A stretch of 64,000 nucleotides of DNA from Straminergon stramineum (taxonomy: Eukaryota; Streptophyta; Bryopsida; Hypnales; Calliergonaceae): assembly GCA_963920665.1 (NCBI GenBank), contig OY987263.1, forward strand, positions 30,492,547 through 30,556,546. The letters run 5' to 3'. A program made the translations under genes and the position numbers. The notes beneath the pieces are model-generated. The model was not told the origin of the DNA, did not search any database, and worked only from the letters and a program-made list of their open reading frames with translations. The number at the start of each line of letters is the position of its first letter. The stretch's first letter is position 1. Shown here in pieces: positions 24,230 through 34,966 of this stretch.

Positions 24230-24790
24230 CGGTCAATTGTCAAAACGTTTATTAAGGCCTAATGAAGAATTGATGTCAATGAGAATTAGTGAGAGTGAGG
24301 GATGGAGAGGTTGATTTTATGGTGAAATGCATTGCTCATCATGAATCCTCAAAGGCTATGGGATAATTTGAAGATGAGAGCTTAACCACTCATTGTCAAA
24401 ACATAGGAATTTTGTTTAAAGTGAAATTTTAGACCCCATTTAGGCATAGTAGAATAACTTTTTTCAAAATCTTTGGACAAAGTAAAGTTGGTAAATAAAT
24501 TTAACTTTCGTCTTCAAAAAAACATTTGTGATTTTGAACCTCAAAAAAAAGGTATGGACAAAATTCTAAAAAAGATGTTTTGGAGATGAAGCTTAAATTG
24601 ATTTACCAATTTTCTTCAGTTCAAAGTTTTTTGAAAAAAGTTATTTTAGTATATCTAATTGAGGTCTGAAGTTTCACTTTAAACAAAATTTCTACATTTG
24701 AGTTAACTATTAGTAGTTGAGATTCTACTAATCCTAATTCATATATCCCATATGGGTTGTTTCACCTACTACTACTCCATTTATATAAAG
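24230..24790 (+). repeat. Dispersed repeat with internal palindrome, partner of 56865-57480
   Basis: Inverted partner of 56865-57480: shared landmarks include 'gtgagggtgagg'-like sequence, 'gaatcctcaaagg.tatggga', 'aatttgaagatga.agctt', 'aaaacataggaatt', 'catttaggcatagtagaat' and 'cctactactac'. Within it, 24417-24700 is an imperfect palindrome ('ttttgtttaaagtgaaa' against 'tttcactttaaacaaaa'). It follows a gypsy RNase H remnant, so it might be an LTR or untranslated part of that element, or a separate MITE-bearing repeat. Confidence 0.6.
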
Positions 24791-25226
24791 ACCTTGTCAC
24801 TAGAAGAAAATGAGGGATTTTGTGATTGCAAAAAGCAATTGCTTTTGAGTTGCATAGGACATTTTTCCATTGGTGCTAATTTAGAGCCCTCAGTTGTAGT
24901 GGACAAGTTGCACATGGGATTGTAGTTGCAAGTTGTGGTAGCTTACTTGGAACTTCATCAATGAACTTTTCTAACATGGTTGCTTATGTGGTATTTGCTG
25001 CCATGTGAAGTCGGTCACTCAATTGGAGAGTGTGCAACTTATTGCCAACTCATTTGCAACTAATGTATGATTTGTTTGCAACTCATTTGTAACTAATGTA
25101 TGACTCATTTGCAACTTGTCTAGGACTTGTAGATTTGTAGATTTTGAAATTTTAATCTCAATGATTCTTTGATTTGTAGATTTCAGATCTATCTTCTTTT
25201 TAATTTCAAAAATTATAATATTAGTA
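24791..25226. other. AT-rich repeat-derived DNA
   Basis: Imperfect short repeats built on 'aactcatttgcaactaatgtatga' occur at about 25040-25120. No gene is visible. Confidence 0.4.
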
Positions 25227-25230
25227 TTTA

Positions 25231-26287
25231 GGGTGATTGCAAGAAACACCTGCCAATTTCGTTGCGTTTTTTTTTGGAGTGCTATAACTTTTGAATTCTG
25301 AATCCAATTCCAAACCCAAAAAATCGATTTCTAGATATCTTTCTTGTTATTGTATTCCTTATTTTTCAGAAATTTTAAAAAATCATTTTATATTTAAAAG
25401 TCAATTTTGTTAATATGTCACACTTCGATGTTTACGGGTTTTTTATATTATTGAGTGGTTTAAATTAGTGATTTTCAGCTGAAATTTCTATGGTATATTA
25501 GTTTAGTAGGCATACATGTGCCTACCAAAGGAAATCTAAAAATTCATTATTTTATATCCTCCACGTTCGTGCAAATAGGCCTCTCTTATATGCGCAATTC
25601 TAAACAATATAGATAGTCTTGAACTCATTTTTTTGCTCAAATCTCATCATCAAAAAGTTCTCCCAAATGGGAAATTTTTCGTTTTGTTGAAAATTGTTTT
25701 TCATATTTTCTACAAATTAAAACGTCAAAGTATGTATTTTCCATGACATATTTTGGGACATAGAATTCTAGCAAAGAAAATACATACTTTGATGTTTTAA
25801 TTTGTAGAAAATATGAAAAACAATTTTCAACAAAACGAAAAATTTTCCATTTGGGAGAACTTTTTGATGATGAGATTTGAGCAAAAAAATGAGTTCAAGA
25901 CTATCTATATTGTTTAGAATTGCGCATATAAGAGAGGCCTATTTGCACGAATGTGGAGGATATAAAATAATGAATTTTTAGATTTCCTTTGGTAGGCACA
26001 TGTATGCCTACTAAACTAATATACCATAGAAATTTCAGCTGAAAATCACTAATTTAAACCACTCAATAATATAAAAAAAACCCTAAACGTCAAAATGTGA
26101 CATATTAACAAAATTGACTTTTAAATATAAAATGATTTTTTAAAATTTCTGAAAAATAAGGAATACAATAACAAGAAAGATATCTAGAAATCGATTTTTT
26201 GGTTTTGGAATTGGATTCAGAATTCAAAAGTTATAGTGCTCCAAAAAAAAACGCAATGAAACTGGCAGGTGTTTCTTGCAATCACCC
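25231..26287. mobile_element. Long foldback element (about 510-bp arms), TTTA target duplication
   Basis: The 1057-bp element starts GGGTGATTGCAAGAAACACC and ends with the exact reverse complement. TTTA lies directly outside both ends (25227-25230 and 26288-26291). The two arms are nearly identical inverted copies of roughly 510 bp, separated by a spacer of about 35 bases near 25742-25778. There is no coding frame. The transcript would form an extremely stable hairpin. The arms have diverged at only a small number of sites, so the copy looks fairly young compared with its neighbours. A 4-bp duplication fits few plant superfamilies (Sola-type elements make 4-bp duplications), so the class is left open. 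Confidence 0.85.
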
Positions 26288-26291
26288 TTTA

Positions 26292-27758
26292 ATAGATTTC
26301 ACTGGTTTCAAAATTCTACAATTTCATAGGATTTTAAATATTTTTAGATTTCTATAGAATGTAGAATCTAGAAATTGTTGAAATCTACACACTATAGAAA
26401 TCTACAAAATATAAAAGTCTTTGAATTCTATTGACAAAATTCATTACATTAGAATACAACAACTTACATGTCTTATATGTCCAACCTAATGATATTCTTC
26501 ACAATTGATATGGTACAATTGATATAAGACAATCGGGAAATGACTTTGGAAACAACGAAAAAATGACTAATAAACAACTCTGATACAACTAGGAAATGAT
26601 TGGGAATTATCTAAAAAACAACTAGAAATTGACCAGGAAACAACTAACCTCATTTTTGAATCATAGTTGCTTTCTAGTCATTGCCTATTTGTTTTTTGCT
26701 ATAGTAGATTGACATGGTGGATTCCATAGAGCGTAGACTTGTCCACATCGACAACTATGATGAATATTGGATGAAGGATAATTCACATTCATTCTGAATT
26801 TGAACTCTATCACAACTCTCGTAATCCTACACTTCATTTTATGACTACTATGCAACTAAAACAATGTATTGACTTCATTCTACAACTATTTTGCAACTAA
26901 ACATTGTACTATTGATGTATAAAAATGACATCAAATAATAACGTCAGAATTTGGTGCAAATAGAGAGGGCTATAGTCACAAGATAGTTGTATAGGACACT
27001 TAGTCACATTTTAGTTGGTTGTGGTGGACACATTTTTCTTTTAGCATATATTTGCCTCATGAAACACTCACATTGAGAGGTGCTTGAAACTTTGTATTTC
27101 AACTACTCAAACTCTCAAAGTCTCCGATTACTTTTATTGTGAAGTTGATTTTTGATTAGTATTATTTTGAAGTAGTAAAGCATAAATAATTGGTGACTTA
27201 GTAACAATGTGGCAAACTAGAGTTGCCAACCCACCCATTTTAAATGTTTGTGCAATGCACTCTTGAGCTTTCCACTAAAAATCCAATAAGTGGAAACTTT
27301 TGGAATTTTTGAAGAGAGCAAGGATGGGAACTAGGTTATAACGGTCTTCCGGAGGCCTCAAATCCCTTCTACTGAACCAAGTGGACTCCACAAGGTCCAA
27401 GTGGCACATAGAAGTGGGAGAAAATTCATTACTAAGGTGACATTGCATCCAATATTTGAATGTACAATGTCATCACCAAAACTAGAAACATCATCAGGAA
27501 AGCCATTGAGGCCATGATGGATGAAGAAGGTGGCGAAGAGTCAAAGGGCATCAAAGATTTTTTGATCATGTGGAGGTGATGAATTATTTATAGCATAGCA
27601 AATTAGTAACAATTGTCTCTACTAAAGAGAGAGATGAGATTTTGCAACAACCCAAGAGGTTCATGTAGAAGGGGACTCATTTGCATCCAATATTTCAAAT
27701 AGTGTGGAGACAGACTAGTGGTATTGGCACCTCAAGAAAGAGTGAAGCTAGTTACTCA
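26292..27758. other. AT-rich, repeat-derived DNA
   Basis: No gene is visible. Around 27270-27600 composition is slightly less AT-rich and may be part of a decayed retroelement lying between the RNase H and integrase remnants. No domain could be read there. Confidence 0.4.
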
Positions 27759-27761
27759 TGT

Positions 27762-28028
27762 CACTAGAAGAAAATTGTGTTTTACTCAATAGAAAAGTAT
27801 GGGCTCGATGTTGTTGAGGTCTCCCTTCGTACCCCAAAATTTTGCATTCTAACACAAACTTTTGCGTTTTACTTGTCAAATTATGTGTTGAAATGATCAA
27901 ACGCAAAATTTTGCATAATGAAGGGAGAATTCAACAAAATTGAGCCCATACTTTTATGTTGAGTACAACATGGTATGTGTTAAGTAAAATGCAATTTTTG
28001 ACAAGTTAAATGTAGTTTTCTTCTAGTG
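27762..28028. mobile_element. CACTA-type MITE, 267 bp
   Basis: The ends are CACTAGAAGAAAA and TTTTCTTCTAGTG, with a perfect 3-bp target duplication TGT on both sides. The interior is partly palindromic ('ttgtgttttactcaa' against 'gttgagtacaaca', 'gggctcgatgttgttga' against 'tcaacaaaattgagccc'). There is no coding capacity. A CACTA terminus with a 3-bp duplication is the signature of the En/Spm (CMC) superfamily. Confidence 0.8.
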
Positions 28029-28239
28029 TGTGAGAAGGACTCATAGTTGGTTGCACATTCACTAATGGTGGAGAGGCATGCAAATGCAAATTCAATAATT
28101 AGTAGCCAGATGCATAATGCGTGACTGAGTGTAGACATCATTTAATGCCCCAATGATTCAATTATAATTTTTGTCAATTATGGGATTGTACTAAAGGTGG
28201 ATTTTAGACTTTAGAGGATGATTAATAGTGACACCACAC

Positions 28240-28680
28240 TCCAACAATTACATGTTGGAGTTGATTGAGCACTTCTCAAAGTGAATTGAGTTTGTAGCCT
28301 TGCTAGACAAATTCAATAGAGGAACAACTTATTCATTTTTGAATTGAGTGTTGAGTCGCTAGCTTTGGGAGTCCAATTGGGGTGTTGATAGACCAAAGAC
28401 ATGAGTTTTTAGGTGAGTTTCAAGCCTTGTGTAAGCAAACAATGATTGATTACTACACTACAAGATGGGATCACCTCAAGACAAATGGTTTAGCGGAGTA
28501 CATGGTGCAAAATGGCAAGAAAAGGTTGGAAGTATAGTTTGAAGAAGGGGCATCATGGAATTTTATACTTACACTTGCCACGGATCATCATGGGCTACTA
28601 GTTCAATAAGTAAGCATCTTTGGTTTCTTTTTCACCTTATTATGTTTGGTAAGGATGGCATCTAGATTTACCAATTGCTA
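28240..28680 (+). pseudogene. Ty3/gypsy integrase core remnant
   Basis: Reading across frameshifts and stops gives YMLELIEHFSK, then IEFVALLDKF, EFLGEFQALCKQTMIDYYTT, then WDHLKTNGLAEYMVQNGKKR, and a final block near 28560-28650 resembling the 'PY.LMFG' end of the core. These match the integrase catalytic core and its HP.(A)NG.AER.VQ motif. The region is decayed and cannot encode an active enzyme. It probably belongs with 23543-24060. Confidence 0.8.
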
Positions 28681-29097
28681 TAAAAGAAGATGTTGGTAGC
28701 GCAATGGTTATCATGGATGATCCAACACATGGGCACTTGTTTGTGAGGAGAAAGTGGTCTTGTATCAGAGGGTAATATTGATGGTATTGGCTAAAAAACA
28801 TCTCTATTGTGCATCATAGAGTCACCTTGTACTATGCCACTATTTGCAAAGTAGGCTACAAGCCTGATGTATGTTGTTTTATACTTCGGGATTTTATCTA
28901 CTTGTAGCAAACAGTACCTACAACACTTGATGTAACAATGAGACTTATAATTCTATAATTGTGTGAGGTACTTCAATTGAGAGTATTGCTCTTGGAGGGT
29001 CGCGATTGCAAGGTCTGGAAGGATTACATGTACAATTGTATTGTGTCATTTGCCATACATTGATGGTTAGATTGATGCTAGTTATTCTTGTGTTTTA
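28681..29097. other. Decayed retroelement tail or filler
   Basis: This stretch follows the integrase remnant without a clear boundary. It may include the end of the gypsy polyprotein, but no motif is readable. Confidence 0.3.
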
Positions 29098-29100
29098 GTT

Positions 29101-29230
29101 CAGTAGAAGAAAACTATGTTGTAGTTAACAAAATCCAGGTGACATTTTCTGTAAATTGCGTTTAATAAAACGCAGTTTACAGAAAATGTCACCTGGATTT
29201 TGTTAACTACAACATAGTTTTCTACTAGTG
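29101..29230. mobile_element. CACTA-type MITE, 130-bp near-perfect hairpin
   Basis: The element is almost entirely palindromic: arms of about 60 bases include AACTATGTTGTAGTTAAC, then CCAGGTGACATTTTCTGTAA, around a few-base loop near 29165. The ends are CAGTAGAAGAAAAC and GTTTTCTACTAGTG. The target duplication GTT is perfect (29098-29100 and 29231-29233). It belongs to the same terminal family as 27762-28028. Confidence 0.8.
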
Positions 29231-29233
29231 GTT

Positions 29234-29750
29234 GGATTGAAATGTCTATTGTATGAGTGTATCAGGGGAGCTATTACTTGGCTATGGCAATGACATAGAG
29301 TACACTAGTCCATACCTTAAGTTACGTTGTTTGTTGGTTTGTTACATTGAGATCTCCCAAACTGTGTCTCCACTATCCTCATTTTGGTACTGTCAGAAAG
29401 CCCTCAACAAAAAGGGGTGCATAGGCTTCATTTTGTTGCATTCTACGCATGTTGAGGTAGTTGAAATAATTGATATGACTTTATTTGATGGAATTCTTCA
29501 TTCATGAATTGTAAATTCTTGTTGTTGTGATGTAAGCCGTCTACTTGTTGAAAGTGACATCTTTTGTTTATTAGAAGGTTGTTGTTAGTGGCTAGGAGTT
29601 GTTTGTGTAAGAAACTTTGTAGTTAGTTGATCTTGATAGTTGTTGGTTAATTTGTGGTTGGTTAGTAGTTGATAATAGGGTTAGTGGGGTTTAGGATTTG
29701 TTGGTGGCTAGCCACCTTAGTTGTAGTGGTTACATAAAGGCAAAGGCTAG
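29234..29750. other. Intergenic DNA, no gene seen
   Basis: An 84-codon frame at 29253-29507 has a faint polyprotein flavour ('MSVSGELLLGYGND') but no domain that can be named. It may be a further scrap of a retroelement. Confidence 0.3.
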
Positions 29751-29760
29751 CCCTTGTCTA

Positions 29761-30985
29761 GAGTGGCGCTATTTTGTGAGCATGTGAGCATGAGCCTATG
29801 AGCATTGAATAGGGATTATGTGAGCGTTGAGCTTAGAAATTTGAAAAACATTAAAAAACTTAATAATATTTTTATAAATAAATTCGATCTCAGAATTTGG
29901 ATCAAAATTTACCATTTTTAGTAAATTTTAGTACCTAATATGGTAGACCTATTACCTTAGATATGTTATATGTAGAATTTGGATGAAAATTCTAATTTTC
30001 AATCTTGTCTAGAAGTATACACTATGAAGATAAAAATCCAATTGATGTGAAAGATGAATATAATGGAGATGGAAATGAGTTTCTTTAGAATATTCATTGA
30101 TCATTGTCCTATAATAACATGGATCCTCTTGGGATCAATGGGAAGGCACCAATAATTTTTTGTTGATGTGCTATTATTGGATTTGTTTAGATTTTTTTTT
30201 AAATTGTTGATAAGATTTCATTACAAGTGTGGAAAGAACTTAGCCACACCAAGTTTTGTTTTTGTTGATCACTATCTTGTAGTAGTGTGGATCTTCTCAA
30301 GGACAATAGGGGAGGTACCTACACTTATGTCTTAATGTGTCAATAATTGGGCTTGTTAACGTTCTAGAAAGTATTGTTAAGATTTTAAGAAAAGATTTGG
30401 TTGATAGGGATTATTTGTGTAAGGAATGAACTTAGTTACACTACAATGTTGATTAGTTGATCATTGTGTTTTTGTAGGACCTCCTAAGATTCAACTCTTT
30501 TGTCTTAATCAGATGGTTCTTTGATTGATCACTTCCTTCATGCTACTTAGTACCCCTCAATGCCGAGGAGAGCCCCCCCCCCAACTGCGCAAAAAAAAAT
30601 TGTTTTTATTTTGTTTGTTTGTTTGTTTTTGTTTTTTGATTTCCATGATTGAAGGGCTCTCCTTGGCGTCAAGGGATACTAAGTAGCAAGAGGGGAGTGG
30701 CTATAATAATCTAAATTTCAATGGAACAACCTCATTTGATTTTAAAAAAATCCTAATTAATTACTCATTTTTTTCTTATAAAAATGTAGCAAAGTACAAT
30801 AAATGGAACATCAAGGTTGTTTAAGGGACCACGGTAATAGGTCCATGGTAATAGGTATTAATAAAACTAACTAAAAATATTAAATTTTAGCCAATTTTTT
30901 TATGAAATTTCTAAAAAATTGTATGATCACAAGTTCATAGGCTTTTACAAGCTTTCAAGCTCACGCTCACAAAATAGCACCCCTA
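29761..30985. mobile_element. Mutator-like non-autonomous element with 10-bp target duplication
   Basis: The direct repeat CCCTTGTCTA at 29751-29760 and 30986-30995 is perfect. Inside, the left end carries GGCGCTATTTTGTGAGC and the right end the reverse complement with one or two changes (GCTCACAAAATAGCAC). A duplication of 9-11 bp is typical of MULEs. The 1.2-kb interior lacks a transposase frame and contains three diverged copies of a 'gatca.t.tc.t...tagga'-type unit between about 30090 and 30500. A palindromic element is nested at 30541-30688. Confidence 0.75.
30541..30688. repeat. Palindromic insertion nested in the Mutator-like element
   Basis: The inverted arms TGCTACTTAGTA-CCCT..GAGGAGAGCCC and GGGCTCTCCTTGGCG..AAGGGATACTAAGTAGCA enclose a C-tract, an A-tract and a (GTTT)n run. 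The element is about 148 bp. No target duplication is obvious. Confidence 0.6.
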
Positions 30986-31223
30986 CCCTTGTCTATACCT
31001 TGAGTTAAGTTGTTTGTTTTGTTTTGTTTGTTTGTTTATTACATTGAGGTCTCTTAGACTGTACATCCCCTTGGCTGTTTGGTACTATTGAAAACTCTCT
31101 ACAAAGAGTGCACAGGCTTTGTTTCGTGGTTTCCTAACCTGCAGTGGGAAAGTTATAGAATTTCAAAGTTTTTCTTAATCAAAAAATTGAAAAATTACAT
31201 TTACTTTTATTTAAGGAGATTCA

Positions 31224-31792
31224 CCCCTAAACATCTAGAATCATCTCCAAAATTGACCATTAGAGAAAAATCAATATAAAGTTCAATTTTAGTTTGGAAG
31301 TATATTTTGGAATTGATATAGAAATGAAAGTTGTAGATTTTGACTCTTGTAGATTTCATTTGTAAGGTTAGTTTCACCAATGCTATTACCAATCTTCTTT
31401 TTATAAATTTTGAAAGAGAGATTTCAAAATTCCTTCAAAATTCAATTTCAAGCAAAATATTATCATTTTTTGAGTAAAATTTGTTAGAATGAATTCAAAA
31501 TGAGGTTTTCTTCACATAGTGATTTTTTGAAATTTTTGTGTTTTTAAAATCTATAACCTCATTTTGGCAAGTCCAGTTTTGAACTAAAGTCAATGCAATT
31601 TGACCACTTGACATCCTTGAACATTTGTAATTTTAGAAAAATATGTACTCTAGCAACACCAAATCCAACCCTTAGATAGGACAACAACTTGATAAAGTAT
31701 CTCCACAAATTAGAATAACTTTCATCCAAGTAGGCAAGAAGATGAAACTCAAGTTTCAATCTGGAGTTTCTGGACATCAGAGTGCTTAGGGG
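31224..31792 (+). mobile_element. TTAA-flanked non-autonomous DNA transposon, copy 2
   Basis: It starts CCCCTAAACATC (after TTCA) and ends AGTGCTTAGGGG directly before TTAA. Its whole length aligns by eye with 62022-62584 in reverse complement and with 2295-2778. It has no transposase frame. Confidence 0.75.
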
Positions 31793-31796
31793 TTAA

Positions 31797-32248
31797 GGAG
31801 GGCTTAGCCATCACTTTTGACATCTCGATGGTTGTGGCAATGGTAGAGGGCACATTAGTACCATATAATACCATATAGAGGATACTAAAACCATTAGTCT
31901 CCTTCAGTCACTCTCCTATGGCCTTCAGTAGCAAGTGGTGTGAGTACGACTTGGCTAAATGTCAATGAGCACTCCTCTTGGAATGGAAATGGGATAGTGT
32001 ACACCCTCCCACTTTGAATTGCATAAGAAATTCTTACATAGTGTTAAAATTTGATCTCAACAGATGTGGCACTTGTACACAGAGATCTCTCTAAATATCT
32101 CCCAAACATCACACTCTTGCACAATATATCAAACTGCTTTCATGTGATGCAAATAGAATCCTCTGCCTCACCCAGAGAAGTGCGCCAGCTTGATGCAAAC
32201 CTCAGGCCAGTATTCTCCACCGATCTGCTCTGTGAAATTCAACAATGA
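31797..32248. other. 3' flank of the SDR gene
   Basis: A 65-codon frame at 32051-32248 is open on the opposite strand, but shows no known domain. Sequence from about 31900 onward is probably the 3' UTR and flank of the minus-strand SDR gene. No polyadenylation signal is assigned. Confidence 0.35.
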
Positions 32249-33184
32249 TCAGGAAGACTTCTTGAACAACAAGCCCATACTGTACACACTGGAGCCCTCG
32301 CTATACGATTTCACACGCTTAGGTCCGACTTTGTTGACAACGTAGAAGGCAAGGGCCGGCAAGTACTGCATGACATAGAGAAGCAAGAGAATCGGCTGAT
32401 AGCTAATCCAAGCTTCCATCAAGTCATGTGCCCCCGCTTGAACGATGAGTTCCGCACACCTCTTCGCCGGAAGACGCTTGTCCATCTGCTTTTCAGGGCC
32501 TGAGACTTCAATGGGACCAGGACAGGCTAATGTGACTTTCACCCCACTTTGCAACACCTCAGACCGGAGAGAGTCGAAGTATCCATTCACAGCATGTTTG
32601 GATGCCGAGTAGATCGTTTGGCCAGGAGACGGCAGCTTCGCAGCGGAGCTACTCACCACCACAAAATGGCCTTTTCCCCTGCGGAGCATGCCAGGCAGGA
32701 GAAGCTGCGTGAGGCGAATGACTCCCAGAACGTTCACATCGAATGTTCTCAGCAGCATGTCATCTGGAAAATCCACAGCTGCACACTTAAGGCGTGGACA
32801 TGCGGCATTCTGCACCACAATGTCAATTCCTGCTCCTGGGAACGCAGATTCGGCTCTCTGGACGAGGGCTTTGAGCTGCTCCACGCTAGCTGAGATGTCG
32901 CCAGGCAGCACCACCACATTCTCGCCTTTCAGGGATGCTTTGACGCGCTCCAATTCATGCACTCTTCGAGATGTAAGAATAAGCTTGGCTCCCAAGCGGG
33001 AGTACTCCTTGGCAAGCTCTTCGCCAATGTTCTGGCTGGCTCCAATTATCCACACCACCTTGCCTTCGATGGCTCTTCGAGGAGTGGGACCCTTGAGAGT
33101 AAGTGTGAAGTCCCCATCCGCTCGGATGATGAAGTGCAAGGCCAGGAGCAGCAGGGGCAGCAGCAACAGCGCTGCGAACAACAT
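32249..33184 (-). CDS. Membrane-anchored short-chain dehydrogenase/reductase (DHRS7-like)
   Basis: Single uninterrupted exon, 311 residues. It has an N-terminal hydrophobic anchor (residues 2-20) and a Rossmann fold. The catalytic set is complete: N151, S179, Y192 and K196 in SSSAAKLPSPGQTIYSASK. Near the C-terminus a second hydrophobic stretch (LLLLYVMQYLPALAFYVV) suggests membrane association, as in DHRS7-type enzymes of the ER or lipid droplets. The substrate cannot be told. Two cofactor motifs deviate: the glycine motif reads GASQNIG (residues 48-54, Asn where the middle Gly is usual) and the NNAG motif reads QNAA (125-128). The gene is intronless and far less AT-rich than the repeats on both sides. 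That fits a retrocopy or a naturally intronless member. The start at 33184 is chosen because it gives the full anchor. Confidence 0.88.
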   Translation of the reverse strand: MLFAALLLLPLLLLALHFIIRADGDFTLTLKGPTPRRAIEGKVVWIIGASQNIGEELAKEYSRLGAKLILTSRRVHELERVKASLKGENVVVLPGDISASVEQLKALVQRAESAFPGAGIDIVVQNAACPRLKCAAVDFPDDMLLRTFDVNVLGVIRLTQLLLPGMLRRGKGHFVVVSSSAAKLPSPGQTIYSASKHAVNGYFDSLRSEVLQSGVKVTLACPGPIEVSGPEKQMDKRLPAKRCAELIVQAGAHDLMEAWISYQPILLLLYVMQYLPALAFYVVNKVGPKRVKSYSEGSSVYSMGLLFKKSS

Positions 33185-34735
33185 TCTGAACTCCTGAGGA
33201 TGTCAAACAGCAGGAAAAAGAACAGCGCTCAGCAGTTGATGAATTAGGCAAGAAGAAAAAAGAGAGCCACAATCAGAACTAACTTGTTAAACTGAATAAT
33301 GCTGGAGAATCTCCAAACTATGGATACGGTATATTCATTACCAACCCTCGATGCTATCAACAATTTAGGACAGGATTGGTATGTATAGAGGACCAGTCGT
33401 GCAGACCTAGCGTTCTTTAGGGTAAGTAAAATGAAGAAATCTTAATTCTAGAGGGCCCTACAGTTTTCATAGAAACTCAAGGGCAACGAGATCAACCCCT
33501 ACATGACCCCTTCTAACCGGGATGACCTACACAGCCTGTTCCAACGTTATCATAGGGTTTGTGCTTTATGAGGGTCTTTGAAGGGCAGCCTCAAGCCAGG
33601 ATCATGGAGCTTCATATGCAAGGGTCTTCAAAGCATTGAACCTGGAGGAAGAAACCCTATACTTTGCTGAGTGATTTCCTCCGGGTCTACTATAATACAA
33701 ATTAAACCTCCGCTTCGATCGTCACATTATTACATTATCTTCATAAGTCTGTCGTTGATTGTTTTAATTCCTAGCAGTTCTGTCAACTGACTTCAGTTTC
33801 TCCATAAAATCACACTCTTCAATGGTTTGCCTGATGAGAGCTATCCCCTGAAAGTAAGAATTTGATACATTAGAGTTTTCCTCCAGTTTTAAACCCTATT
33901 TCAAAAACGACCAAAAGGACATTCCAGCACCGACAGATTTATAATCAGATTGACACCCCTGCCACCCCTTTACCAACATGAGCCAACAACCCCACTTTGA
34001 CACAATTAAAGGTAACTCTCTTAACTCTGCCGAAGTACTACAAATTGCCACAACTAAACAATCAAATAACCTTCTATCACAATGTCACTAAACCCACGCA
34101 CCTCACAAACACGCTTAGGTCAAAATTTCAGGGTCACCGAGCTCCGTTACAGCACACCATGCGTTTGTTCACCCGACCTTGGCCACAAAGTATTCTATTT
34201 GTGCACATACCTGCAAAGGCCAAGCATCTTCAAATTATCATAACCACCACAATTGTAAACCCTAGCGGAGATCCTGAGTCAAAAGTTAAAGAAAATCCAT
34301 AATCTCAAATACTACGGTAATCCATACAACAGAAAACTTGCATAATTTCCCACAAGCGAAATTCAGTTCATTCCTGACCAATTTTAACCTCTGTCATCGT
34401 CCACATGCAGCTCGGATTTAAAGAAGAACCGCGTTGTGACAAGCCAACCCATTCAGAATTCACCCAAAGGAAATGCACAGAGAATCATACAACCAACAGG
34501 TACACCACCATTGAACAAAGTGAACTATGGATATGGACTGTGACGCCACAATTGTTACAAACCCTAGCGGAGATCGCGAAGCAATTGTTGAAGAAGACAT
34601 ACATACACTGAAATTAGTTTGAAAAATCATCGAACCAGAAGACTTACATACACTGAAATTGCATTGAAATCTCCGCACAGAACTTGAGATGCGACATCGG
34701 GACCAAAGCGTCAGAGACTGAGGTATCTTTAACCC
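33185..34735. other. 5' flank of the SDR gene
   Basis: Composition is intermediate. Two places share 'acaattgt..aaaccctagcggagatc' (about 34248 and 34544), a small direct repeat. A 101-codon frame at 33997-34302 has no recognised domain. The region probably holds the SDR promoter and leader, but no element can be fixed. Confidence 0.35.
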
Positions 34736-34739
34736 TTAA

Positions 34740-34962
34740 CCCTTAAAGGACGGACTGGTGACCATGGAAATCAACCTTTTTGGAACCGTGTGACATCATT
34801 TCTACATTTAAAAAATAAAAAATACTCATTGGAGATCAAAGTACTGTAGAAGATCTCCCTTTCTGCACAAAATTTGAAGGATGAATAGTTGCAGTTTTGT
34901 CCTACATAGAGAGATTCTTTGTTATTCATTGGACACAAAATGTCCACTTCGACCTTTAAGGG
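34740..34962. mobile_element. TTAA-flanked short element A (tandem pair)
   Basis: The inverted ends are CCCTTAAAGGACG and CGACCTTTAAGGG, with TTAA outside both ends (34736-34739 and 34963-34966). The element is 223 bp and non-coding. The same sequence follows as element B at 34967-35164, sharing the middle TTAA. Termini beginning CCC and a TTAA target are piggyBac-like. Confidence 0.7.
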
Positions 34963-34966
34963 TTAA

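Noticed and set aside
32549..33247. Long plus-strand frames opposite the SDR
   Set aside because: They are shadows of the less AT-rich SDR exon on the minus strand and show no domain.
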